A DNA stretch of 64,000 nucleotides. It comes from Plenodomus lindquistii (lineage: Eukaryota > Ascomycota > Dothideomycetes > Pleosporales > Leptosphaeriaceae). Position numbers and translations under genes: made by a program. Below the pieces are notes generated by a model, which saw only the letters and a list, made by a program, of their open reading frames with translations, did no database searches and had not been told where the DNA came from. The stretch lies in NCBI GenBank assembly GCA_025504975.1, contig JANUWI010000007.1:1426001-1490000 (forward strand). Reading direction: 5' to 3'. Shown one piece after another: positions 1 to 12,490 of the stretch. Within the stretch, counting starts at the first letter, position 1. Each line of letters starts with the position of its first letter.

Positions 1-278
1 TTGCTGCTCTGCGCGAGTCAGGTAGCCGTCCGGCCCACCAGGGTCTCGAGGGAGCGACGGTGCGTCCGACTGTCGACGCAACAGGAACAACAATCGGCCG
101 ACCAGCAGGGGACCATGCGCCTTTCCACCATTGCCAGCAGCAACATAGCCATCTTGAAACGCGCAACGAATTCAAACATAGCCCAGACGATTTTGCTCAT
201 CCTCCCTGCTCCATCGCTCGATCCCCCATCGCCTGCACCCCTTCACGCTCCGCCGGTGGGGTCCTAGAGGCCACCACA
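1..278. other. Upstream region of the AP-1 gamma gene
   Basis: No gene is recognised here. The stretch ends at the proposed ATG of the gamma-adaptin gene, so it probably holds that gene's promoter and 5' leader. Short open frames exist on both strands but none resembles a protein family. Confidence 0.5.
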
Positions 279-3124
279 ATGACTTCGCGTACGCCAAGCA
301 TCGCGACTCTATTCACAGACATGTGCTAAGGACATACATGCAGTGAAGCAGTTCATCCGGAACGTGCGAGCCGCCAAAACAATCGCCGATGAGCGGGCCG
401 TTGTGCAAAAGGAAAGTGCAGCCATCCGTGCGAGCTTTCGCGAGGAGAGCCACGACTCCAATGTGAGGTGTGTAGCATGCACTCGTACGGACGCGGCACA
501 TACTCATGCGCCAACAGGAGAAACAACGTCGCGAAGCTACTCTATCTCTTCACACTGGGCGAACGGACGCACTTTGGACAGATAGAATGTCTGAAGCTGC
601 TGGCCTCGCCGCGCTTTGCAGACAAGCGACTGGGCTACCTGGGCACCATGTTGTTGCTGGACGAGAACCAGGAAGTCTTGACGCTGGTGACGAATTCGCT
701 CAAGAAGTTTGTACCCACGCACCATCTCCATGGGCGACGGCTGACGAGAAATGCAGCGACTTGAACCATCCCAACCAGTACATTGTTGGCCTCGCTCTGT
801 GCACCCTAGGCAACATCGCATCTGTCGAAATGGCTCGAGATCTATTCCCCGAAGTCGAGACCATAATCTCGAGCGCAAATCCATATATACGACGGAAAGC
901 TGCCCTGTGCGCAATGCGGATATGTCGCAAGGTTCCTGACCTTCAAGAGCATTTCTTGGAAAAGGCTAAGCTTCTCTTGCAAGACCGCAATCACGGCGTC
1001 CTATTGTGCGGCATCACGCTTGTAGCCAACCTGTGCGAGGCAGATGAGGCCGACGATGATGAACAGGGCGTCAGAGATCTCTTCAAGCCCGTTGTCCCCG
1101 CCCTGGTTAAGATTCTGAAGGGCCTCTCGTCCTCAGGCTACGCTCCCGAACATGATGTGACCGGCATAACAGATCCCTTCCTCCAGTGTAAACTTTTACA
1201 GCTCCTTCGTGTTCTAGCACGAGGTGACGCACAAGTCAGCGAACAAATCAACGACATACTCGCACAGGTATGTGTTGTACCTTACCGACTTGCACCAAAG
1301 GCTAACCTAAACAGGTCGCAACCAACACAGACTCATCTAAAAATGTTGGCAACTCAATCTTGTATGAGGCGGTACTCACAATCCTTGACATTGAGGCCGA
1401 CTCAGGTCTTCGTGTGTTGGGCGTCAACATTCTCGGAAAGTTCTTGTCAAACAGGGACAACAACATTCGCTATGTTGCCCTTAACACCCTCATCAAGGTC
1501 GTAGCGGTCGAGCCAAATGCTGTGCAGCGACACCGCAATACCATCTTAGATTGTCTCCGAGATCCTGATATCAGTATTCGGAGAAGAGCACTCGACCTAA
1601 GTTTTACTCTGATCAACGAAAGCAATGTCCGAGTCTTGATACGCGAATTGCTAGCTTTCCTGGAAGTCGCCGACAACGAGTTCAAGCCTGTGATGACATC
1701 GCAGATTGGTGTCGCAGCGGATCGATTCGCACCTAACAAACGATGGCACGTTGATACTATGCTACGCGTATTGAAACTTGTAAGATCCGCTCCACGACAA
1801 CGAGATTAAATAAATTAATATGAGCGTAGGCTGGTAATTATGTGAAGGAGCAAATATTGTCGTCATTCGTTCGGCTGATTGCCACTACACCTGACCTACA
1901 AACATACTCTGTTCAGAAGCTCTACGCCGCGTTGAAAGAGGACATCACGCAAGAAGGCTTGACACTTGCCGGCTCCTGGGTGATTGGAGAGTATGGTGAC
2001 GCACTCCTGAGGGGAGGCCAGTATGAGGAAGAAGAGCTGGTTCAGGAAATCAAAGAAAGTGACATAGTTGATCTCTTCGAGACTATACTCGGCAGCAGCT
2101 ATGCCGGTCTTATCGTCCAGCAGTATATCGTCACAGCCTCCATGAAACTTACTACTCGGTTGAGTGATCCGGCCCAAATCGAGCGACTTCGGCGGTTGTT
2201 GCAAAGATACGGAGCGAACCTCGATGTTGAGATCCAGCAACGTGCCGTAGAATATGGCAACCTCTTTGGCCATGACCAGATTAGAAGAGGTGTCCTTGAG
2301 AAGATGCCTGCACCGGAGATCCGCGAGGAGTCTAGAGTGCTTGGTGAAGCGACCAAGAAACGACAGTCGAAGATTATCAGCAAGAAGAAACCCGCGCAAG
2401 CTGCCACAGAGGACCTCTTGCTCGACCTAATGGGTGACTCCGGCCCACCGATGGAAACGAACGGCGCTGCCAATGGTACTCAGCACAGCCAAGACCTTCT
2501 GGCCGACATAATGGGTGGAGGGCCATCCACATCATCACCCCCTCCTGCCGCATCTACACCTCAGTCAAATGTCGCAAACATCATGGACCTGTTCAACTCT
2601 GGTGCATCCAGCTCTCCTGCTCCTACACAAGCAAGAGCCCCCCCACAGGCTGCCTCAATGGATCTACTCGGAGGTCTGGGGGGCATGTCCTCACCGCCTC
2701 CTCAAACCTCGACACCTCCTGTCGCTTCTGGACCACCAGCGCACCCTGCATATAACAAGAATGATCTCCAGATCACGTTCCAATTGAAACGCGACACGAA
2801 TGCTGTACAACTTCTTGCGCGGTTCCGTAACACAGGCAGCTTTGCGCAACTTTCAGGAGTCAATCTGCAAGCTGCCGTACCAAAGAGTCAGAAACTACAG
2901 CTGCAACCCATAAGCACAAGTGAACTGGAGGGCGGCCAAGATGCGACGCAGCAAATGAGAGTCACGTCTGTTAATGGAGTAAGTCGATGGAAATTCTTGC
3001 ATCATGCAAAGTACTAACAATGATATAGCCACCACCAGCAAGGCTGAAGCTAAGGCTCAAGGTCACGTATTCTGCAAGTAGCGGTCCGGTTACAGAACAA
3101 GTTGACTGGGCCGAACCAGTATAA
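279..3124 (+). CDS. APL4: AP-1 complex subunit gamma (gamma-adaptin)
   Basis: Large subunit of the AP-1 clathrin adaptor, which sorts cargo between the trans-Golgi network and endosomes. The spliced product is 847 residues, normal for the family. It has an adaptin N-terminal HEAT-like solenoid ([20 protein letters not shown] at the start, then [11 protein letters not shown] and [15 protein letters not shown]), a Pro/Ser-rich hinge with DLLLDLM and DLL clathrin-type motifs at about 590-740, and a C-terminal GAE ear at about 742-847. Six introns: 289-343, 468-517, 707-756, 1268-1314, 1780-1829 and 2979-3028. The start is inferred from a 10-nt first exon reading M-T-S-L-K-Q-F across the first intron; without it there is no in-frame ATG. 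Family assignment is firm; the first exon is the weakest part. Confidence 0.93.
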
Positions 3125-4061
3125 GCTACCAAGACCGGAAGAACCGGTAGCTGAGACAGTGCAATATAGACCTGATCACAAATCACGACACTGCATGTTA
3201 TGCCGATAAGGCGCATTCGTTTCAGGTTGCTTACGATACAACGGTTAACTCTTGATCTTGCAGTGACGATTTAGTTGGCCAGAGTAGAAATGAGATGTGG
3301 GACCAACGGCGCCACTAAAGCTTGGAAATGAATGCACATGCGCCTCCCCGCAGATCACCCACCCCGCATCCGTAGGGAACGGTCTCCCTTTGGCTAGCGT
3401 ATTTTGCACTCCCAAAGTCTTAACACGAAGCATTCTCTGATCAAACCAGTGTCACTAGATTTATTGGAACTATACGTTGTTCTTAGTAATGATATGCTAA
3501 TGCGAACCGAGCCGTAGAGCCCGTTCATCATCCGAATATGTGTGTTCACAGCAAAAGACAAAGGTTGATTCCAAACGAACGGATTCTTTGTTGTCCAATG
3601 GGGGCAACCCTGCACAGCATGCAGCAAGCTCACAAGACTCCTAGACCTTGTCACAAGAATCACACCTTCTTAATAGGAACATTGTCATGCGCTGATAACC
3701 TGTGCCTGACTGCAATTCGCCGCGAGATCTGCAAAAGCGGAGATGCCGGGCTCCCGTCTCAGGCGCCCATGGTGAGATGGTAATAACAGCATGCGAACAC
3801 GAGACGCTGGGATAAAGCCGGCCAGTGAGGATCATGCTGTCATCCAGTTGCTATTAGCTTTCTCTTCAAGATTCAAGCACTAAAGCGCTCCGGTCTTGGA
3901 GGATCACCGTGATCCTTGGTGCAATCGTTCGCTTCCAGTATACCCAAAGCTCCCCCTGTGCATGCGAGTGCAGGGCAGCTTTTGCATACATATAGCGTAG
4001 GTCAATCAAAATCCGCACCTTCGATTCGTGTCCTCCACAAACCCTTTTATCGCACAAAGTC
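3125..4061. other. Intergenic region between APL4 and the GH47 gene
   Basis: About 0.94 kb with no recognised gene. The right half should contain the promoter of the mannosidase; no specific element could be assigned. Confidence 0.5.
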
Positions 4062-5665
4062 ATGGTTCGTTTGCAGTGTCTAGGGTTCGCAGCAGCGTGC
4101 TTGTCACCAGTCCTAGCTCTGCCTTCCAATGCACCACAGGACCTTGGCTTCATTTATAAGGTCAAGAGAAAACAAGAGACTGCAGACCGCGCACAAGCTG
4201 TTGTCGAAACTTTCAAAATCAGCTGGGATGGTTACTACCAGTTTGCGTTTCCGAATGACGAGCTCAAGCCTGTGACGAATGGCTTCAGTAACTCGAGGTA
4301 TGTCAACATGTCATACTGAGAATGATCCGAGTTGCATATGTTGACAATTCGAATTACAGAAATGGATGGGGCGCTTCAGCTGTTGATGCGCTTTCCACCG
4401 CTCTCATCATGGGGGAAAAGCAGATTGTGAATCAAATCATTGATTTTATCCCTACCATCAACTGGAGTGAAACCGACATTGACGTATCGCTCTTTGAGAC
4501 CACCATCCGGTACCTAGGAGGCATGCTATCTGGTTACGATTTTCTCAAAGGCCCATTAGCAAATCTAGCAAACAATTCGAGCGATGTTGACGCGCTCCTC
4601 ACACAATCAATCAACTTGGCCAACAATCTCAGCTTCGCCTTTGAAACACCAAGCGGTATGCCATGCAATAATCTCAACTTTACGAGCCGCGGCTTCAACA
4701 GCAACGTTACTGGTCTCGCGGTCGCAGGAACCTTGATCCTCGAATGGACACGCCTCGCCGATTTGTCTGGAAACGCAACGTACTCTGAACTCGTCAATAA
4801 AGGACAGTCCTACCTTCTCAACCCCACGCCCGCATCAGCCGAGCCATTTCCAGGGCTCCTAGGGATGCGCATCAACGTCACAACCGGTAGCTTTCTCGAT
4901 GCGTATGGTGGTTGGATAGGCGGCGCGGACAGCTACTACGAATACCTCATCAAGATGTTCATCTACGATCCAAACACCTACGCCCCACTCCGCGATGCCT
5001 GGATCGTTGCCGCAGACAGCACGATCGAGTTTTTGACCTCGCACCCCGCTCCCCGACCAGACATCACGTTCGTCACAACGCACAACGGGACGACCACGAT
5101 ACCCGAGTCCCAGCACCTCGCCTGTTTCCACGGTGGAAACTTTATCCTCGGCGGACAAACCCTCAAAGAGCAGAAATACATCGACTATGGCCTTGCACTT
5201 GTAAACGGATGCCACGAAACATATATACAGACTGCTACACGCATTGGCCCCGAAGAGTTCGAATGGAATACCGCAGAGGTGCCTGCGAACCAATCCTCCT
5301 TTTTCAATACAACGGGTTTCTACATTACAAACCCGGGGTACCAACTCCGCCCAGAAGTCATTGAATCGTACTACTACGCCTTCCGCGCGACCGGCAACCC
5401 CATGTACCAAGACTGGGCGTGGGACGCCTTTGTCGCTATCAACGCGACTACTCGGGTGGGCAGCGGGTATTCCAGCATCAGTGATGTGAATGTGAAGGAT
5501 GGAGGCAATCATACGGACTTCCAGGAGAGCTTTTGGTTTGCCGAGGTGTTGAAGTATAGTTATTTGATTCAGGCGGAGGAGGCGGAGTGGCAGGTGGGCA
5601 AAGATGGGGTGAATGAGTGGGTTTTTAATACGGAGGCGCATCCGGTCAAGGTGTGGAGGGAATAA
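4062..5665 (+). CDS. Secreted class I alpha-1,2-mannosidase (glycoside hydrolase family 47)
   Basis: Trims alpha-1,2-linked mannose from N-glycans. The spliced protein is 513 residues, the usual length of the secreted fungal enzymes. It starts with a signal peptide (hydrophobic run ending ...SPVLALPSNA), then an (alpha/alpha)7-barrel with family motifs: NGWGASAVDALST, GGMLSGYDFL, GADSYYEYLIK, HLACFHGGNFILGG, the acid-containing IGPEEFEW, YQLRPEVIES, ESFWFAEVLKY, and the terminal VFNTEAHP whose Thr binds the Ca2+ ion. One intron, 4298-4359. Several N-x-S/T sites suggest the enzyme is itself glycosylated. It could act extracellularly or in the secretory pathway; the cleavable signal and the lack of a membrane anchor favour secretion. 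Its 3' end faces EFG1 with only 105 bp between stops. Confidence 0.93.
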
Positions 5666-5770
5666 GTAGTGCGTAGTATGGATCTGTGGTTGATGGTTGT
5701 ACTGGGTGCGCTACGGTTGTGGAGGTATTGGGCATATATGCCTGTGCGATCATGTAGATTTGATCTGCAC

Positions 5771-6672
5771 TCACTCGAAGAAGCCTGTATCGCTGTCGTT
5801 CTCCTCCTCTTGCTGCTTTGCGCCTTGTGCCCTTCTCTCGCGACGATTGCCTACTACTGGTCGGAAATTCGCGCCGGTCGCCTTTGGCTTGACAAAGGGC
5901 TTCTTGTTCGTCTCCTTCGGTGCAGCGGGCATTCCGTCTTTGCTGTTTCGAAGCGCATGCAGGGTACCCTCTTCGGTAGCCGTCTGTACTGTCCGCCACA
6001 TGTCCACGTCGCCTTTGGGTCCGTCGACGTCGTTGCTCTTCCCCTGCGCATCCGAGTCCTCGTCGCTTGCGCCCGAGGATTTGTCCTTCTTCGACTTGGG
6101 ATACATGGCCGAGTAGGGCTTCATGAGCGGGTAGTATATGGCGTAGTTGACGTCAATCTCTGCATTGTGCACCTTCCGCCGCAGCTCGACTTTCTTCTCT
6201 TCGTCCTCCTCGGCGGCATGCTCCTTCTTCAGGCGCTTGAGTATTCTCGTCGCCTTTTGTCGGTCTGGGACACGTTAGTTCTACTGTCGCCCTAAGCCCC
6301 CAGCGCATGCGATGACGTACCGAAGAAGCGCACTTGGTGGTATTTGCCAATCATCTTTTGCCGGTACGCTGCCTCTCTGCTGCCCTCAATCTTCTCTGCC
6401 AGCTCATGCTCACACGCCTCCAGCTCGCGCTCTCGTTCTACTCGCGTACTTGCCGTCATCTTGTGGTCGCCAACTTGATCTACATGCGCAAGGAGTCGCT
6501 TCAGGTCGCGTATCCGGCTCTTGAGCGCGTGGATGCTGGCGCCTTTTTCCGCATCATGATTGAGTTGCGGTCGTTTGCGCTTGTGTGGTGCGTCGCCGTT
6601 ACCGGCTAGCTTGATCCGAGACTTTTTCAAAGGCCCGTCGGCGCTGTCGTCCTGTTTGCGTTTCTGCGACAT
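5771..6672 (-). CDS. EFG1: rRNA-processing protein EFG1
   Basis: Nucleolar factor for early 18S rRNA processing in the small-subunit pathway. The spliced product is 281 residues. The central conserved block is clear: IHALKSRIRDLKRLLAHVD, then a long charged helix, KMIGKYHQVRFFDRQKATR across the splice junction, and NAEIDVNYAIYYPLMKPYSAMYP. The N-terminus is a basic nuclear signal (KKSR, KRKRP) and the C-terminus is acidic. One intron, 6265-6320. It is divergent from SEA4 with 314 bp between start codons, so the two probably share a promoter region. Confidence 0.9.
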
Positions 6673-6986
6673 GTTGTTTGAGAGGGAGTTCGTCGGGTTG
6701 GGTGAGAATGATGGCAGGCACGGAAAGTTTTAGCGGGGCCGGGGCAGAACTCGCCTCACCGCTCAGGGACGCGCCAAGCCAGGTCACGAGCACCTGCTTT
6801 CACTCAGCACGTGTCTGATTGGCTCCATAGCCTTACACTGGTGTCTTGGGAACGACATGTATCATCCTCGTCCACTCTCTTGCATCCCGCCCTAATCCTA
6901 ATGCCACAATAAGCCTCATGCGCCACTAGCCATCACTCAATACCTACCACAGGTATACCGCGGCTTCGCGGTAGCCAGCCATCAAC
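6673..6986. promoter_or_regulatory. Shared promoter region of EFG1 and SEA4
   Basis: A 314 bp gap between two divergently transcribed start codons, so transcription control of both genes must lie largely here. No individual element is assigned. Confidence 0.55.
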
Positions 6987-9984
6987 ATGGAAGCCGCGAT
7001 CCGATGGTCACCTCACTCGATGCGTGACAATCCACGTTTCCTAATAATCGACGTTGCCGGGAACCGTCTTCGTCTCTGCCAAATTGACTCGTTCGCCAAA
7101 TCCAAAGTCTCCTACCGCCAGATATGCATCCGCGACAAACTGCCCAACTACACAGCCTTTGACTGGTCCAAGAAAGACCCCAGCATCGTCGCCATTGGAT
7201 CCGCTTCTGGAGAAGCCACAGTTGTGACTTTGGACCCTGACAAACCAGACACAGAGTACACACATTCATTCTCGATACGGCACCAGAGAAAGTGCAATTC
7301 CATTGCATTCAGTAGCAAGAACTTACTGGCGACTGGCTTGGATCGCGTGAGAAATGATGTTTGTCTGAATATCTACGATTTGAATGATTCAAGAGTCACG
7401 TCAAAAGATGAGCCGTACAAGAAGTTGGCGAGCTCAGAGGCAATTTCGAGTATCAAATTCTTCAATGGGCAACCCGATACGCTGGTGGCAGGTGTATCGA
7501 GACAGTATGTCAGGATCTATGATCTTAGAGGTATGCTGTTGCGGCGGAGCTTGGGCGAGAAAATATGCTAATGTGGAAGTAGACTCTAGTACAGCAGGAA
7601 TAGCGCAGTTTCAGACGCGCCAGGTGCACAATATTGCTATTGACCCACTGGATGAGAATTATTTCCTTTCTGCTGGAACAGCTGGGGATCCCACGGTCAC
7701 AGTGTGGGACACGCGATTTGTGAAACAACGTGGTACTTCCAACGATACTGCAAACACCAGCGCTGTTTTGGAGTTCAAGCCTATTGTCGACAATCCCCAG
7801 TCGACGTCGATATGGAGTCTACGCTATTCTGGGACCAAGCGAGGCACGTTTGGTGTCCTTGCAAATACTGGCGAGTTTAAGATTGTCGAACTTGCGCAGC
7901 ATGCACATCACACGTCGCAACCGCTGGATCCCCCTTTTGGCCGGGCGTGGTCAGCTCCCTACTATGTCAAGACTTCTCATCGCCTACGGTATCCAACGCA
8001 TGACAAGTACCACCGCCAGGACGGAAAGGAACGCGTGATGGCTTATGATTTCATGACCAATGGAAATCCGTTGGGAGGGTCATGTGCTCTGGCCCTGTTG
8101 CCGAATCGTGAAGTAGAGGTGCTCAAGGTGCCACCTCCAGCTCCACGACTGAATGTCAGTGCTCTGGGTGAAATATACAGGGACCGAACGTGTATTGCAG
8201 GGCCGACAGCACCTCATGGCACCGTGGCAGAGGATCTTATTGACTTACAAAATGAGGCTTTGGGCAAAAAGTATGGGTACAGGCAGGGCCCAAATATTAG
8301 CGACCTCTCAGCCAGTGTGGATCGAATGAGCCTTGAAAAGAGTCAACGTAGGCTCGCTCTACCATCAGCAACACTGTCGAGTCACGAGATGCATGAAGAT
8401 CTTCTCAACCTGGGATATCCTGAAGTCAGCCTGCCTCTTTCGGATTACCTCGCCGCACTAGACACATCCAAGCGCCGGGTCATGGAGGGCTACAGTCTGG
8501 ATTGTTCTCAAAACAAGGCCATTGTTGCCAATGATCCGTGGCTGGTGGATGTGTGGACACTGGTCGATCGCATGGACGCTCACGCTTCTGGTGACGGAAT
8601 GGTTGGGAATGGCCTGGACCTAAAATATCTTGGAGTAAGCTCAATATGGGCCAATGAACTCACCATGTACGACGAGCGACTCATCGACCCTGACGCAAAG
8701 ACGAGCCAAGACATGTTCAGCGATGCCGTCAAGGAGATTGTCGAAGCCAAGGAGTTCCCAGCCTTTGAAGGTGTCAAGACAGAGTATCCCGAGAATCGAC
8801 AACTATGTCTAAGTCTATGTGGCTGGTCACTTGACAGACAAGGTGTCCAGCAAACTTCCGACCGCCTCGCCGCCAACGGGGAAATCTACAAAGCCATCGC
8901 GCTGGCCGTGTTCCAAGGCCACAAAGACATTGCCCTCACCCTCCTCCGCTCCACACTCCAGCAAAAGCGCCTCCCACAAGACGACATTGGGCTTGCCGCC
9001 GTCATCGCCTGCGCCTCCCCCTCGTCAGGCGTATCCTCTGAGCAACGCGAAGCCTGCGCCTGGATGGCAGACATGACATCCGACCCGTATCTCAAATCGC
9101 TCCTTACCTACTTCATCTCCGGAGAATGGACAACCGTAGTGGACATGCCGCAACTCTCGCTCTCGGACCGCGTCGCCGTAGCCCTAAAATACCTCCCGGA
9201 CACCCAACTCTCGCACTTCCTTTCCACCATCACCACCTGCTGCATCGCCGACGGCGATATCTCCGGCCTCCTCCTCACAGGCCTAACATCGCGTGCACTC
9301 GACCTCCTCCAAGTCTACATCACCTCGCACCCACCCCACCTCCAAGACGCCGTGCTACTCCTGTCCCGCGCTTGCCCCCTCTACATCCAAGACGCACGCT
9401 GGACCCTATGGAAAGAAATCTACCTCGAGCAACTCCAATCCTTCCGCGCTTTCCTCCAACGCACACGCTACGTCAAACAGCACAACCGGTGCAGCGTCAC
9501 ACGCGAAGGCCGAAGCACAAATAAGCCTGCCCAACCCAGCCTCACCATCCGCTGTCTAAATTGCCAGCAAAACCTCGCGCTGCGCAAAGATCCCCGCACC
9601 GCGAAGACGAGACTCATGCCTACCACTTCGCTATCTAGTACACAGCAACACCAGCAGCAACAACAGTCCTCCGCCGCAGGTGGTAAACCGCCCACGCGCC
9701 CCACACCGCAAAAACACACGGCCACTTCTCCTGCGCTCTCCTGCCCAAACTGCGGAACGCAAATGCCCCGCTGCGGATTGTGCATGTTGTGGCTGGGTAG
9801 TCCGGATCCGAGTAAACCCGGTGCGGCGGCGACGCTGGCCAAAGAGGATCTAGAGGCAAGGCTCATGGTGTTTTGTATGAGTTGCACGCATGGGTTTCAT
9901 GGACATCATGCGAGGGAGTGGTTTGGACGGCATAGCATGTGTCCTGTGCCGGATTGTGGGTGCATGTGTGGGTTGCTGAAGTAG
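6987..9984 (+). CDS. SEA4: SEA/GATOR2 complex subunit SEA4 (Mios homologue), WD40 plus C-terminal zinc module
   Basis: Component of the vacuole-associated SEA complex (GATOR2 in animals) that relays amino-acid status to TORC1. The 981-residue product begins with WD40-type blades (IRWSPHSMRDNPRFLIID, DWSKKDPSIVAIGSASGEA, ISSIKFFNGQPDTLVAGV, TVTVWDTRF). A helical middle part follows. The Cys/His-rich C-terminus at about 840-981 (CLNCQQ, CPNCGTQMPRCGLC, FCMSCTHGFHGHHAREWF, CPVPDCGCMCG) is characteristic of Mios/SEA4. One intron, 7531-7582. A short Gln-rich tract (HQQQQQ) precedes the zinc module. Length and domain order agree with the family. Confidence 0.9.
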
Positions 9985-10546
9985 GAGTTTCAGTGTAGGT
10001 TATGGGAGGAGGAGGAGCAGTAAGAGGATAAATGTGAAGTCGGGGTGTTTTGGTCGACATTGGTCAGCAGGAACTTGGGGCTTTGGGCTATTTAGAGGCA
10101 GATTTGGGCGACCGTTTCAGTAATTGATGAGTGAAAGCAATAGCGCGATGACACGAGATTTCAAGTTCATGTATAGTGGGAAATACACAATATCAATATT
10201 TGAACGTCAAGTATGACAAATAATACAATCTACAGCAATCGAATCACACGAGTTGCAAGTATACACTGCGCAACACATCGTCCTTGTACTATTCATCCAC
10301 AGCCAGCTCCGTCCAAGGAAAATTCACACAAGGGTATCGTATCCACACCATGGCCTCTACCCGGGTCAGTTGGCTTATTCCATATCCACTAAAAGCAAAG
10401 AAATCCTATACCGCTGAAAATGCAAATGATAGTTGAAAAAAAAAAACTAAAGCGCCGACACAATGCAGGTAATACCAATAGAAGGAAAGAATATGCTCAT
10501 ACTTTGATGTTCTTCCGATCGACTTCAGCATCGGACGGAACAAGAT
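9985..10546. other. Convergent 3' region between SEA4 and GRR1
   Basis: About 0.56 kb separating two stop codons that face each other. It should contain both 3' UTRs and poly(A) signals. No gene is seen. Confidence 0.5.
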
Positions 10547-12490
10547 TTAGTCTTGTCCAGCCATCTCACTGTCATCGAGAAAGTCATCATCCATGTCGTT
10601 CTCGCCCTCTACAATGGCCATGCCATGTGCCTGGGCGGTGACAGCGGTGACAACACCATCGCCATCCTCGGCTTCATTGTACATGGTACCTTCGTTGTCG
10701 CCGAAGGAGGATTCGCGATCTTCGTGCTGGCCGTTGGTGTTGAGAAAGACGCGAAGGCGCTGGACACCGACGCCGCTGAAGACGCAGAATACGTCGCGTT
10801 GATGTTCGTTGAACTCTGGTGGGGCTTCGCGACAGAACACGAGAAGGTCGTCGCGGAGGAAAGCTTGAACGCCTGTCAAGCTCAAGTGGGTGAGGCGCGG
10901 GCAATTGTTGAGGAGTGCATGAATGCCCTAGGCTGGTTAGTAATGATTGACTATTTGTGTATCAAGAAAACATACCTGGAGAGTGAGGTTGGTGCAGTAG
11001 CTGAGATGTACGCGCTCCAGCACGCTGACGGCTATGGGCCCGTTGGAGCCCACTTGTTTTGGCTTTGCAAGGGCCCAGATGCTGCGGTCTGTGATGGCCG
11101 CACATTTAACGAGGCCTATCCGCTTAAGTTTGGGCAGTGTGGCCAGTTGTGTCACTGAAGCGTCTGTAAGGTTAGTACAGCACGCCAGATCAATGTAGCG
11201 AATGCGATTGCACTGCTTGACCAGTTGTGCAACGCCCGTGTCGGTGATGCGCGAACAGTGCCCCAAGTGTATGTAATGCAGGTTCTTCCCTAAGCGAGTA
11301 ATGGCCAGTACAGCCCGATCTGTGATGTTGCGACACTTGGCTAGTACTAGGTTGCGCAATCGGGGGGCCGCGTAGATGATCTTCTGGACCCCTGAATCCT
11401 GCAGTTCCCCGCAGTCGGTAAGGTCAAGGATGCGCAAACAATCGTAAGTAGCTTCGGACGGAAGGCGCAGGAACGCTTGATCCGTAATCTTCCAGCAGTG
11501 TGCCAATCGTAACTCTCGGAGGTTGGGGCCTTCGGTGATGAGGGTCGTGATTGAGTCATCGTCAAGGTTCTTGCAGTCGTGGAGGTCTATCTCAAGGATA
11601 TAACGACAGTGGAGAGCAAATGCAATGATGCTCTTGTCGCTCAGTTGCGAGCATCCGTTCAACTTTAGGCGCTTGAGATGTCTGCAGCTCTTGGCCACGG
11701 CCTCGAGCGACTCATCTGTGATCTTTTTGCAGTTGGTGATGTTTAGTCCCTGTAGACGTATCGCGTGTTGTGCTAGAGCAAACATGGTCTTGTCGGTAAT
11801 GGAGTCGACGTTGGTGACATCGAGTGCCAGCAAGCTCCTGTTGTCTTGGAGCATAGACACCAGGCTCAAGTCGGTGAGTTTGGAGCAGTTGGTCAGGGTC
11901 AGGCGCTCCACACGCTTGCAGGATGAAAGCGGTTGTAGGGTACCATCGCTGACTTCGTTGCCCAAAGTGGACAGATTAAGGCGCTTGATCAGACTGCTGT
12001 AGTCAAAGAAGCTGTTGGCTGTTCGTATGGTGTGTATGACGCTCTTGACGTTGGACCACTTGTTGGTGGAGGGTCTGTGCCAGAGGAGGCCCACGCTGTT
12101 CCGGGCCCAGACGTTGGAGACCAGCATGCAGTTCTTGAGGTCGTTGGGCGAGGAGAGCTTGGCGAAGACGGCGATCATGAGCTCGGCGGGGAGGCGGGAT
12201 ATGGGCGAGATGCGGTGCTGCTCGTCGATGGCGCGCCGCATGGCCTCGTCGTCCGAGTCGGGGGAGACGGAGGGGGCCAGCGAGGACAGCGAGTCGTTGG
12301 AGTGCATCATGATGGAGTCCTTGTCGTCGTCGAAGCCGCGCTCGGGCGATGTGGAGGCGGATGAGTTGGAGCCCGAGGCGCTGTTGTCTCGCTCGCGTCT
12401 GCGTGCGCGCGTCATGTTGGCTGGGCGGTCGACTGTTCTGTCCACGGCTGGACGGGTGGAGGGAGATGGTCGCGGGCGGGCGGCGCTCAT
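10547..12490 (-). CDS. GRR1: F-box and leucine-rich-repeat protein, Grr1-type SCF ubiquitin ligase subunit
   Basis: Substrate receptor of an SCF E3 ligase; in yeast Grr1 couples nutrient state to destruction of G1 cyclins and other targets. The spliced product is 631 residues. A Ser-rich N-terminus is followed by an F-box (ISRLPAELMIAVFAKLSSPN... LLWHRP) and about twelve cysteine-containing LRRs of the type L-x-x-L-x-L-x-x-C-x-x-I-T-D, for example LKRLKLNGCSQLSDKSI and LRELRLAHCWKITDQAF. The tail is acidic (DMDDDFLDD). One intron, 10928-10975, falls between LTLQ and GIHALLNNCPRL. A long open frame on the opposite strand is only an antisense shadow of the LRRs. Confidence 0.93.
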
